From assembly GCA_035544835.1 (NCBI GenBank), contig DASZZV010000055.1, positions 1-16,979 of the forward strand: a stretch of 16,979 bases of DNA. The letters run 5' to 3'. This stretch comes from DASZZV01 sp035544835 (GTDB lineage Bacteria > Acidobacteriota > Thermoanaerobaculia > Gp7-AA8). Below, in pieces: positions 6,895 to 13,574 of the stretch. The translations under genes were made by a program, and so were the position numbers. Under the pieces are notes generated by a model. That model was given only the letters and a program-made list of their open reading frames with translations. It was not told where the DNA came from and searched no databases. Within the stretch, counting starts at the first letter, position 1. Every line of letters begins with the position of its first letter.

Positions 6895-7315
6895 CAGACT
6901 GGCGTGCCTCGGCAAGAATGCGGTTCAGACGAAGTCCAGGGACTCGTGCGAAGTGGCGTAGATTTCCAGTGACGAGATCGAGATCGTGATGGATTGCAGT
7001 GGCCGCAATCTGAAGATCGGCGTCATCCAGAATTGTTCCAGCGGCCTCGAGCGACGCATGAATCTGGCCGAATACCCTGGCTGTGGCCACGTCATAGGGC
7101 AGCACCGTGATTGCCGGCAGAACACGCCCTTCGATGTTGTGGAGATGTCGATCCCTCGCGGGAGAGCGGAACGCTCCTTTGTAGAGCTCTCCGACCGATA
7201 CGGCACTCGTGAATTGAGCCTCACGAGCCACAGTGCATATCCACTTGAGATACCTCGGCAGCGGTTTCGAACGCAGAAGCTCAGAAATCGCGTCCGTGTC
7301 GAAGAGGTAGGGCAA
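6890..7315 (-). CDS. vapC: VapC-type PIN-domain toxin
   Basis: A 141-aa PIN-domain RNase toxin. The acidic metal-binding residues are D6 (LFDTDAISELL), E43 (GELYKGA) and D100 (DADLQIAATAI), followed by the LVTGNLRHFARVPGL segment (115-128). These match VapC-family toxins that cut tRNA or rRNA. The start is TTG at 7315. It lies 6 nt after the antitoxin TGA and in the same frame, separated from it only by CTG AGC; the CTG at 7321 is an alternative start. The gene is paired with the Phd-type antitoxin upstream and followed 13 nt later by brnT. Confidence 0.92.
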   Translation of the reverse strand: MPYLFDTDAISELLRSKPLPRYLKWICTVAREAQFTSAVSVGELYKGAFRSPARDRHLHNIEGRVLPAITVLPYDVATARVFGQIHASLEAAGTILDDADLQIAATAIHHDLDLVTGNLRHFARVPGLRLNRILAEARQSE

Positions 7316-7321
7316 GCTCAG

Positions 7322-7600
7322 TCAGGATCCTTGGATCCTGCGGCGACCTCGGCGAGGCGAAGACTCGATGCTCTTGACCAACTCTGCGGAGCCTTCCCAG
7401 CCGCCCGCGAGACTGGCCAGACCGGCTCGCGGCCCAGCCGAACGAAGCCGTTCGAGCAGAGCGAGATCGTCGGCACGCACGAGGGCTGCGACTGTCTTGC
7501 CGTGTCGAGTGATGAGGACGGGCTCGCCGGCCTCGACATCACGGATCGCCTCGGACAAAGTAGCCTTGATCTGAGCCACGGATAGAGCTTTGCGCGCCAT
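7322..7600 (-). CDS. Phd/YefM-type antitoxin
   Basis: A 92-aa antitoxin of the Phd/YefM family. The N-terminal DNA-binding fold is visible in residues 1-50: SVAQIKATLSEAIRDVEAGE, then PVLITRHGKTVAALVRADDL. The C-terminus (to RRGRRRIQGS) is basic and would bind and inhibit the adjacent PIN toxin. The ATG at 7600 has GGAAG upstream at a long spacing of about 10 nt. A promoter and palindrome lie directly upstream, as expected for autoregulation. It is the first gene of the four-gene minus-strand operon. Confidence 0.92.
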   Translation of the reverse strand: MARKALSVAQIKATLSEAIRDVEAGEPVLITRHGKTVAALVRADDLALLERLRSAGPRAGLASLAGGWEGSAELVKSIESSPRRGRRRIQGS

Positions 7601-7619
7601 GTGAGCGATCTTCCAAAAA

Positions 7620-7632
7620 GGTCATGATGACC
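7620..7632. promoter_or_regulatory. Candidate Phd-type operator (palindrome)
   Basis: GGTCATgATGACC: perfect 6-bp arms around one central base. It lies between the -10 box and the antitoxin start codon and overlaps the -10 by 3 nt. Phd/YefM antitoxins repress from short palindromes in this position, so binding here would block transcription of the whole TA operon. Confidence 0.6.
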
Positions 7633-7658
7633 ATAACAGGCGCGTGGCAATAGTGCAA
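7630..7658 (-). promoter_or_regulatory. Sigma70-like promoter of the TA operon
   Basis: On the minus strand, TTGCAC (7658-7653), a 17-nt spacer, then TATGGT (7635-7630). The antitoxin ATG follows about 30 nt after the -10. The matches to consensus are partial (3/6 and 4/6), but spacing and position are right. Confidence 0.5.
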
Positions 7659-7660
7659 AA

Positions 7661-7914
7661 GGAAGGACCGGCTATCCGAGCCGCCTCCGACGGCTAGGTT
7701 GACTTCGGAGCCCTTCTTTTCAAATGGCTGGACACCTCGTATTGCTCAAGGATCTTCCCTTCTGTAGGGTAAAACATCGCTTATGGCGCTACGCTTGGGG
7801 TGCCCTCTCCGCGAGCCGAGAAGAAGGGACTTGCCCCCTTTTAGACTACCCTCGGACGGATCTTCCCTGGCTCGGCGCGTCGAATCCTAGTAGGCTCGTC
7901 CCCTCCGCCTGTCC
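7661..7914. other. Gene-free gap
   Basis: No credible gene is present. It contains a small stem (AGCCG...CGGCT near 7679-7695) without a T-run, and a weak promoter-like pair TTGCTC (7742-7747) and TAGGGT (7765-7770) with a 17-nt spacer that might serve the gene at 7915. A tRNA-tail-like string near 7881 was examined and rejected. Confidence 0.4.
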
Positions 7915-8277
7915 ATGTACGAGAGCCGAAAAGAACATCTGCTGACCCGTCTCCAGTTCGCGCGGCGTGTCGTTCTCCATCTGGCAGTCGCCGTTTCTGC
8001 GATATCGATTGCGCTCCTGGCCGGAGTCGTCGGGTATCACTACTTCGCCCGATTGCCCTGGATCGATTCCCTGCTCAATGCCTCGGAGATTCTCGGTGGT
8101 ATGGGGCCGGTCGATGTTCTGAAGACGGATGGCGCCAAACTCTTCGCTTCTTTCTACGCCTTGTTTTCCGGCCTGGTCTTCATCGGTGTTCTCGGGGTGC
8201 TGACCGCTCCATTCGTTCATCGCGTCATGCACAAGCTCCATATCGACGAAGAAGACGAAGGGTCAGGCGGTAGCTAA
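7915..8277 (+). CDS. Two-TM ion-channel-like membrane protein with non-canonical filter
   Basis: A 120-aa membrane protein whose layout follows a bacterial two-TM potassium-channel unit. There is a basic N-terminus and TM1 (about 19-40), then GYHYF (40-44) and PWIDSLL (48-54) where channels have 'GYH...WIDAlY'. A pore-helix-like NASEIL comes next, then GGMGPV (61-66) where the TVGYGD filter would sit. TDGAKLFASFYALFSG (71-86) follows at the position of the channel 'T..GKLFa..YaL.G', then TM2 (to about 100). The C-terminus is a short HRVMHKLH followed by acidic residues, with no RCK domain. There is no clear Shine-Dalgarno sequence before the ATG. The resemblance to the channel fold is seen directly; whether it conducts anything is unknown. 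It has no operon partner. Confidence 0.65.
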   Translation: MYESRKEHLLTRLQFARRVVLHLAVAVSAISIALLAGVVGYHYFARLPWIDSLLNASEILGGMGPVDVLKTDGAKLFASFYALFSGLVFIGVLGVLTAPFVHRVMHKLHIDEEDEGSGGS

Positions 8278-8604
8278 GCTAGTGGCCGAACATTCCGATT
8301 CCGATGTCCGGCGGCATCAATGCGTCATGGCGTGAGTGGGGACCGGATTGGCGAGCCCGCAATTCGAGATTGGGTAGGGCGGCACGCGTCGCGATGCTGG
8401 CGCTGACCATGGGTCGCCCCAACGGAGCTCGACGTAAATCACCACCCGCGCGAAACCCACGGGCTTACGCCGTGGGCTAACAAGATTCCGCCGCTGCGCG
8501 GCTCGATTCTCGACTGGTTCTGTATTCAGTTGCGATTCGCCGTGAGCCTTCCCGGTTGTGCGGTCTCTGCTGTTCGCAGACAATCTGTATCTGAGGAAAA
8601 CGCT
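8278..8604. other. Gene-free gap with a short hairpin repeat
   Basis: I see no supported gene here. It contains CCCACGG (8456-8462) and CCGTGGG (8470-8476), a 7-bp inverted repeat around GCTTACG, probably a short dispersed element. A GC-rich patch (CCGCTGCGCGG) follows at about 8492. The frame of the next gene is open back to 8530, but the upstream part does not look coding. Confidence 0.45.
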
Positions 8605-9627
8605 TTGGACTCGCGAGAGATCGGCACATTCGAGATGCTGTGGGACTGTCCCCGCTGCGGGACAAAGGGGCTTTTAGGCAAGTCGAATCGACAGTGTCCT
8701 AACTGCGGCGGGGCACAGGATCCGACGGCGCGCTACTTTCCGCCGGAGGGGCAGGAGAAGACGGCGGTCAATCACACCTTCGACGGGGCCGATAAGGTTT
8801 GTCCGGCCTGTCTCACTCCGAACGGTGCGAAATCAAACAACTGCCGAAACTGCGGTGCCCGGCTCGAGGGAGCATCCGCGGTTGTCACGCGTGAGGCGGT
8901 CATGGCTGGCGGAGGAACCTCCCCGATTCGCCCGCAGCAGGCTCTGGTGACTGATTCGAAGCCGGCAGGATGTCTGCGCTGGAAGCCCTCATCGCGCTCC
9001 TGCCTGCTCGGCCTCCTGATCTTCGGACTTCTTTTGGCAGCGGTTCTCTATCTCGGACGAAAGAAGGAGTCGACGGCGACGGTGCTCGATCACCGCTGGT
9101 CACGCGTCATCAACATCGAGCGGCTGACTCCACGCAATGACTCGGAATGGTGCGCCAACATGCCTTCTGACGCCTATGACGTGCACCGGAAGCGCGAAGC
9201 ACGGACCAGAGAAGTGGCCGACGGCCAGGATTGCACGAAGCGAAACATCGACAACGGCGACGGTACCTTCCGCCAGGTGGAAGATTGCAAGAGCAGGTAC
9301 CGCACCGAATCGTATACCGACGATCGCTGCTACTACTCGGTCAACCGCTGGTCCGAAACCCGCGCCCTTTCCTCGTCCGGCGCTGGTACCTCGCCCCTAC
9401 CGGCGTGGCCGCAAATGACTCTGAAAACCGGTTCCTGCGCTGGATGCGAGCGCGAGAAAAATCGAAAAGACATTTACATCACTACGATCAAGGTGGGCAA
9501 AGAGCAGTACCCCTGCGAGGTACCGGAGAAGGTCTGGCAGTCTCTATCGGACGGATCGACGACGACGGTGAAGATCTGGGCCATCGACGGGAAACCAGAC
9601 TGCGGATCGCTGGGAAGACGGCCGTGA
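8605..9627 (+). CDS. Zinc-ribbon, single-TM protein with Cys-containing C-terminal domain
   Basis: A 340-aa protein from the TTG start chosen here; the frame stays open to a TTG at 8530. GAGGA at 8593-8597 supports 8605. A start at the ATG at 8635 would remove the segment just before the first ribbon. Two zinc ribbons are visible: C15/C18 (CPRCG) with C31/C34 (CPNCG), and C66/C69 (CPAC) with C80/C83 (CRNC). A linker and one TM helix follow (about 133-151, CLLGLLIFGLLLAAVLYL), then a C-terminal domain of about 190 aa. That domain holds about nine cysteines, including CAGCE, and a repeated 'DCxxxxxDNGDGTF' style segment. Ribbons before the TM helix would be cytoplasmic and the Cys-containing domain extracytoplasmic. 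The function is not known to me. Confidence 0.75.
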   Translation: MDSREIGTFEMLWDCPRCGTKGLLGKSNRQCPNCGGAQDPTARYFPPEGQEKTAVNHTFDGADKVCPACLTPNGAKSNNCRNCGARLEGASAVVTREAVMAGGGTSPIRPQQALVTDSKPAGCLRWKPSSRSCLLGLLIFGLLLAAVLYLGRKKESTATVLDHRWSRVINIERLTPRNDSEWCANMPSDAYDVHRKREARTREVADGQDCTKRNIDNGDGTFRQVEDCKSRYRTESYTDDRCYYSVNRWSETRALSSSGAGTSPLPAWPQMTLKTGSCAGCEREKNRKDIYITTIKVGKEQYPCEVPEKVWQSLSDGSTTTVKIWAIDGKPDCGSLGRRP

Positions 9628-9657
9628 GAGACGATTGTGAATTTTGAAGCTTAATGG

Positions 9658-11358
9658 ATGATGCCCGACATCAGCGTTCAAGAGCGGTCGTCAGTAACCG
9701 ATAATGAATGGATGACGACGGGTGAACAGGCTCCAGCCATTGCGCGCCTCACCTGTTTTCTGACGGAGCTCATCAGCGAGACCAATGGGCTTGCCCTGTA
9801 TGACACCCTCGAGCTGGCGGAGCAGTCGCTGCTTTCCGAGACCGATCCCGAGCTCGACGGGATCATCCGTGATTTTCATCATCTGCTCGATCGTTTCCGC
9901 CTCGACGAAGAGCGCATCGAGAGGCTGCTCGACCATCCGCTGTCCGAAGCGCTCGGTGACCTTTTCCGCAGGTTCCCGATTCCTTTCCGCGACGAGCACA
10001 TTCATCTGACAGGCTCTCTCGATGCTGAGTTTATCTTTCCCCGCCTGGAGGGACTCCTGGCCGGGCCGGACGGCGCGATTTACGAAGAGAAGATCCTCGA
10101 GGTCTATGGGCCCGGCGCCCTGCCGATTCGCAACGCCGGCGACGTCGACCGGCTGATCCGTCTCGCCGACGGCGAGCGATTCGATCGCTACCTCAGGATT
10201 CTGTACCTCGCCAAGCTCGTGCTGACGACGCGGGAAGCGCACTGCGACGCCGCCTATACGATTGCCCGGCAGCTCTCGACGAAGTACAACGTCGGAGCAC
10301 TCCGTCTCAAGTTCACGCTCTTCCGCTCGACCACGGACGCCAGCGAACAGATTCCGGGAATCGAGAAACTGACTCCAGAGGATGTCGTACTCGGGCTGTA
10401 TGACGGCTTTCGTCAGTTTCAGCAGGAGGTCCCTTCGTTTCAGTTCATCCTTGCTCCGAGCTTTCGGAAAGAGCCCGGCTTCTACGATTCGGCGAATTAC
10501 CCGTCGAAGCGTGCCCACTTCGACGACCAGGTTCGCCAGATCATCGCGCTGCTCGATCGGCATCCTCAGTTGCGCGAGCACGTCCGGGAGGTCGATACCG
10601 TCGGCAACGAGCGCGGCTTCTATCGGAAAGTCCATTTTCAGGAGATGAGAATCGGCTTCCGGAAGCTGCAGGCCTACGGGTTCCGGATCCGCAGCCATCA
10701 CGGCGAGACCTGGAACACGTTGCGGCAGGGCATTCAGTCCGTCGACAACGCCATGAACATCTGGCACGCCGATGCCATCGAGCACGGCCTGAGCCTCGGG
10801 ATCAACCCCAACTATTACTTTCATCGCCTTCTGCAACGCGTACTGAAGGCAAACCGTCAAGGGGAGCCGATCGGGAAAGGCTCACCGGAATTCGCCGAAC
10901 TGATGGAGCTGGACTGGAACGGGCGCGATGAGATCCGGGATCGCCTCATCCGAGGCGAGCCGCTGGAGGCTCGGGAGATCACTTTTTTCACCAAGGCCAA
11001 GTTTCATCATGCCCGCGAGCTCGAGACTTACCAGCATGACGTCATCAACCGGATGATCGACAAACGCCTCTCGCTGATTGCGCTTCCTTCATCGAACAAG
11101 AAACTCACCGGCGCCTTCGACGATTACAAGGATCATCCTTTTTCCTGGTGGGAGAGGAAGGGGCTGCGGCTGGGAGTCGGGACCGATAATTACGTCACTC
11201 TGAGTACGAACTACATCCGCGAGATGCTGATCCTGCTCTATACCGATCCGGTCAGGCTGAAGATCACGAAACTGCTGATCGTCACGACCGGAGAATCGCG
11301 CCGCGCCTACCTGAGCCATCTGCTGTGGGAGATGAGGAAACAGACGGTGAGTGAGTAA
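9658..11358 (+). CDS. Adenosine-deaminase-like metal-dependent hydrolase (long form)
   Basis: A 566-aa protein with the adenosine/AMP deaminase motif series of the amidohydrolase superfamily. Motifs are HIHLTGSL (114-121, metal His pair), HHGET (347-351, catalytic HxGE), IEHGLSLG (374-381), LPSSNKKLTG (476-485) and GVGTDNYVTL (506-515). In classical ADA the last motif is TDD: the zinc Asp is kept as D510 but the second Asp, which contacts the purine, is N511 here. The protein is far longer than classical ADA (about 350 aa), with about 110 extra N-terminal residues and an insert between residues 225 and 340. The true substrate may therefore not be adenosine. There is no signal peptide, so it should act in the cytoplasm. 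The start is uncertain: ATG at 9658, 9661 or 9712, with only a weak GAAG nearby. Confidence 0.85.
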   Translation: MMPDISVQERSSVTDNEWMTTGEQAPAIARLTCFLTELISETNGLALYDTLELAEQSLLSETDPELDGIIRDFHHLLDRFRLDEERIERLLDHPLSEALGDLFRRFPIPFRDEHIHLTGSLDAEFIFPRLEGLLAGPDGAIYEEKILEVYGPGALPIRNAGDVDRLIRLADGERFDRYLRILYLAKLVLTTREAHCDAAYTIARQLSTKYNVGALRLKFTLFRSTTDASEQIPGIEKLTPEDVVLGLYDGFRQFQQEVPSFQFILAPSFRKEPGFYDSANYPSKRAHFDDQVRQIIALLDRHPQLREHVREVDTVGNERGFYRKVHFQEMRIGFRKLQAYGFRIRSHHGETWNTLRQGIQSVDNAMNIWHADAIEHGLSLGINPNYYFHRLLQRVLKANRQGEPIGKGSPEFAELMELDWNGRDEIRDRLIRGEPLEAREITFFTKAKFHHARELETYQHDVINRMIDKRLSLIALPSSNKKLTGAFDDYKDHPFSWWERKGLRLGVGTDNYVTLSTNYIREMLILLYTDPVRLKITKLLIVTTGESRRAYLSHLLWEMRKQTVSE

Positions 11359-11414
11359 AGAGCAGTGTGCCGGCGCGGTCCGGACCCTACGCGGAGCGCT
11401 GACCTTTTCGGGGT

Positions 11415-11846
11415 TCAAATGAGCGCGGGGTTGACGAGCTGGAGTCCAGCGAAGCGTCGAAAGTCGTTATCGGTTGAGACCAGAGTCCAGCCGCCTTCGA
11501 CAGCGAGCGCCGCCAGATGGGCGTCGGATGTCAGGTTGCCGGCAGTTCCAGAAGCCGTGATCAGGGTGCGTAAAACGGCCCAATGGTGTGGGCCGGGAAC
11601 GACCAGCTCGACCGGCGGCTGGCGCAGCCAGGAGTCGACGTAGGCCAGGGCATCGCTGACTGGCAGTGGCCGTTCCAGGATGCCGCGACGTGTTGTGATT
11701 CGAAGAAAGGCGAGCAGAACACTCCAGGTCAAGCCTACCGGATCGTTTCCCGACAGAGCCGCTTCGAACCAGCGCTTTAGGCCATCGTGATGCGCGGAAT
11801 CGGAGTTGACCGCGTAGATCAGGACGTTGGCATCGACCAGATTCAT
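11415..11846 (-). CDS. vapC: VapC-type PIN-domain toxin (second module)
   Basis: A 143-aa PIN-domain RNase toxin of the subfamily that opens with LVDANVLIYAVN. D5 is the first acidic residue, with D108 (TSDAHLAALA) and D126/D128 (STDNDFRRF) later. The usual second acidic residue is replaced by the WSVLLAFLR segment (41-49) typical of this group. The HHDGLKRWFEAALSG and ending LQLVNP also fit. The ATG overlaps the antitoxin stop as ATGA (11843-11846), so translation is coupled. It is not closely similar to the PIN toxin at 6890-7315, so the two modules are independent acquisitions rather than duplicates. Confidence 0.93.
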   Translation of the reverse strand: MNLVDANVLIYAVNSDSAHHDGLKRWFEAALSGNDPVGLTWSVLLAFLRITTRRGILERPLPVSDALAYVDSWLRQPPVELVVPGPHHWAVLRTLITASGTAGNLTSDAHLAALAVEGGWTLVSTDNDFRRFAGLQLVNPALI

Positions 11847-12112
11847 TTCCGGAGGTCCAGCTTCCGAGCGATTTCTTCATCCTCTAGGGCGTCGGCAATG
11901 GTCAGGGCCTTGTCGAGATTGAAGCCGGGTAGCACTCCGCCGAGTGAAGCTGGTCCCAGACGATAACGCTTCTTCGGCCGGATCTCCTGCTTCGCCGCCA
12001 GGCCGGCCTGCAGCGTTTCGTTGACTACGGTCTTGAACGGTTTTCCCGAACGATGGGCGAGCTGCTTCAAGTCGCGGGCGATGCGATCTTCGAGCGTCAG
12101 GGTGGTTCGCAT
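11843..12112 (-). CDS. vapB: VapB-type ribbon-helix-helix antitoxin
   Basis: An 89-aa antitoxin. The N-terminal MRTTLTLEDRIARDLKQLA followed by KPFKTVVNETLQAGL (24-38) is a ribbon-helix-helix DNA-binding fold. The C-terminus (ALTIADALEDEEIARKLDL) is the toxin-binding segment. It precedes and overlaps vapC by 4 nt. No Shine-Dalgarno sequence is seen; the -10 box ends 5 nt before the ATG, so the transcript is probably leaderless. Confidence 0.92.
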   Translation of the reverse strand: MRTTLTLEDRIARDLKQLAHRSGKPFKTVVNETLQAGLAAKQEIRPKKRYRLGPASLGGVLPGFNLDKALTIADALEDEEIARKLDLRK

Positions 12113-12116
12113 AAGA

Positions 12117-12154
12117 CATCATAGCATCACAGGGAAACCCATCAAACATCACAA
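12117..12154. promoter_or_regulatory. Candidate VapB operator: direct repeat over the promoter
   Basis: On the minus strand, TGTGATGTTTGATG and TGTGATGCTATGATG form two similar copies with equivalent points 23 bp apart, about two helical turns. They cover the -35 and -10 boxes. Ribbon-helix-helix antitoxins often bind such repeated sites. The assignment is inference. Confidence 0.5.
12118..12145 (-). promoter_or_regulatory. vapBC promoter, probably leaderless transcript
   Basis: On the minus strand, TTGATG (12145-12140), a 16-nt spacer, then TATGAT (12123-12118), with 4/6 and 5/6 matches to the sigma70 consensus. The vapB ATG starts 5 nt after the -10, so transcription would begin at or next to the start codon. 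Confidence 0.65.
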
Positions 12155-12257
12155 CCCGGTGTAGACGCTATGCGGCAGGGCCGCTTCCACCGTCAGCCGG
12201 GCGCGGCATCCTTTGGCTCGCTATGGCTGCCCGGTAGCCTTCACGTAGACTTACTTC

Positions 12258-12341
12258 TAGCTACTAGCTTCTAGAGCAGTAACCAGCAGCCAGCAGCCAG
12301 CAGCCAGCAGCCAGCAGCCAGCGGCTAGAAGCTAGAAGCTA
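12258..12341. repeat. Heptamer array CCAGCAG x6 flanked by a 17-bp inverted repeat
   Basis: Six tandem 7-mers (12283-12324, last one CCAGCGG) run straight into 7-mers CTAGAAG (12325-12341) without loss of phase. The right flank 12325-12341 is the reverse complement of 12258-12274 at 16 of 17 positions, so the array lies in the loop of a hairpin. It sits between vapBC and the gene at 12376. The 12155-12257 stretch before it holds nothing I recognise. Confidence 0.85.
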
Positions 12342-12375
12342 ACATCGCGCCCACATCAGCATCGAGGAGAAGAAT

Positions 12376-12795
12376 TTGTCTGACGGACCCAAGGCAACAG
12401 GACTCGGAAAACTGGTCATTCTCGTCTTCGTGGGCGCCTGTGTTTTTGGTGCCTGGAGACTGCTGAGCCAGAAGAAGATCCCAAATCCCTTCGCGAAGTC
12501 GGGGGCGAGCCCCACTGCCACCGGCGATGCGGGATCGTTTGCGCCGAGCGGCGAGATACCGGAAGCGGAGATCGGCATCGCCTACGGCACGGAGAAGGAA
12601 CAATGGCTGAAGGCGGGATTGGGCGCGGAGACGGCGTACCTCTACCTGATGGCGACGAACACGCGATTTCAAAATCTCGTCGATAGTTCTTCTGAGGTCT
12701 CTTCGGGCGACTCGACGGAACAGACTCGTAGGGCCCTCGATCAGAACTACAGCCCAGCCAGCACTGCTTCAACTACGCGTGAGATCGAGAACTGA
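12376..12795 (+). pseudogene. Probably truncated membrane-anchored solute-binding-like protein
   Basis: A 139-aa product from a TTG with a strong Shine-Dalgarno sequence (GAGGAGA, 12364-12370). Residues 1-28 contain an uncleaved-looking membrane anchor (LVILVFVGACVFGAW). After a Ser/Pro/Gly linker comes EIGIAYGTEKEQWLK (residues 65-79), which resembles the opening strand of anchored extracellular solute-binding-like domains I recall with 'IGIAYGTEK..WL'. The rest of such a domain (several hundred residues) is missing. The sequence instead runs into a low-complexity Ser/Thr/Gln-rich tail to a stop. The simplest reading is a 5' remnant left by a deletion or frameshift. A genuine small anchored protein is the alternative. 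Family recognition is from memory and moderate. Confidence 0.5.
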
Positions 12796-12875
12796 TCGGA
12801 CAAGTCTCCAGGCTCCATCTTGAAAGGATTGATTCGCAGGGTTGAGTGCGCGAATCGCCGTCTGCTCGCTCGACC

Positions 12876-13520
12876 CTACTGGCGTTTTTCGCGGTGTTCT
12901 GCGAGCTCGGGTCCCGGCGCCTCGGCTGGAATCGTGAGTTGCACGGCTGCTTCGAGCTCGGCCCGTGAGGCGCGGTAGATTTCGTAACAGGCCCGGCATC
13001 GCGCCTCGTAGGAGGAATCTCCGACTTCGACCTGCGAGTTGCCACCGGAGATGCGCTGCGAGTAGTGGGCGGCGTTGGAGCAGCGGACGCAGACCGCGTG
13101 CATTTTCGACACCTCTTCTGCCACCGACAAAAGCGCCGGCATCGGACCGAAGGGACGGCGCATGTAGTCCTGATCGAGACCTGCTGCGATGACGCGCATT
13201 CCGGCGTCGGCCAATTGCATGCAGACGTCGACGATGCCGTCGTCAAAGAACTGAATCTCATCGACACCGATCACCTGAACCCCCAGCTCGACCCGGGACA
13301 GCAGGGCGGCGGAGGTCGCGACTGGAATGGCCTTCAGGCGTCGCTCGTCGCGCGAGACGACTTCTTCCAGGCTGAACCTGTCATCGATCAGCGGCTTGAA
13401 TACCTGCACCCGCTGACGAGCGATCACGGCGCGTCGCAGGCGACGAATCAGTTCTTCTGACTTACCCGAGAACATGCCCCCGGCAATGATCTCGATCCAG
13501 CCACCTTTGAATGAGTCCAA
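12876..13520 (-). CDS. tdk: Thymidine kinase
   Basis: A 214-aa type II (TK1-like) thymidine kinase. It phosphorylates thymidine and deoxyuridine with ATP in the cytoplasm for pyrimidine salvage. The P-loop is GGMFSGKS (14-21). D87/E88 in VIGVDEIQFFDD are the Mg2+ and catalytic acids. The lasso-region GLDQDYMRRPFGPMP (114-128) is intact. A structural zinc is held by C144/C147 (CVRC) and C175/C178 (CRAC). The family substrate-loop tyrosine is probably Y171. The length is close to the family norm, with a slightly extended C-terminus (to EHREKRQ). The start is TTG at 13520; no ATG precedes the P-loop in frame, and only a weak G-run lies upstream. Confidence 0.95.
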   Translation of the reverse strand: MDSFKGGWIEIIAGGMFSGKSEELIRRLRRAVIARQRVQVFKPLIDDRFSLEEVVSRDERRLKAIPVATSAALLSRVELGVQVIGVDEIQFFDDGIVDVCMQLADAGMRVIAAGLDQDYMRRPFGPMPALLSVAEEVSKMHAVCVRCSNAAHYSQRISGGNSQVEVGDSSYEARCRACYEIYRASRAELEAAVQLTIPAEAPGPELAEHREKRQ

Positions 13521-13574
13521 CGAGCGCCCCCGGCGATGTGTGATTTGGTCGGGAGCAGCATATCGTGAAAGGAC

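Noticed and set aside
7875..7915. tRNA-tail-like string (GTCGAATCC) that could mark a tRNA or an attachment site
   Set aside because: No acceptor, D or anticodon stems can be built upstream and the T-stem does not pair.
7724..7945. A 73-aa plus frame upstream of the channel-like gene
   Set aside because: No ribosome-binding site, and it overlaps the start of the channel-like gene in another frame with no recognisable content.
9691..10860. A 389-aa minus-strand open frame opposite the ADA-like gene
   Set aside because: The plus frame holds all the deaminase motifs in order; the antisense frame has no recognisable domain or ribosome-binding site.
12283..12324. Short tandem repeats considered as a CRISPR array
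   Set aside because: The units are 7 bp and contiguous with no spacers; no cas genes are nearby.
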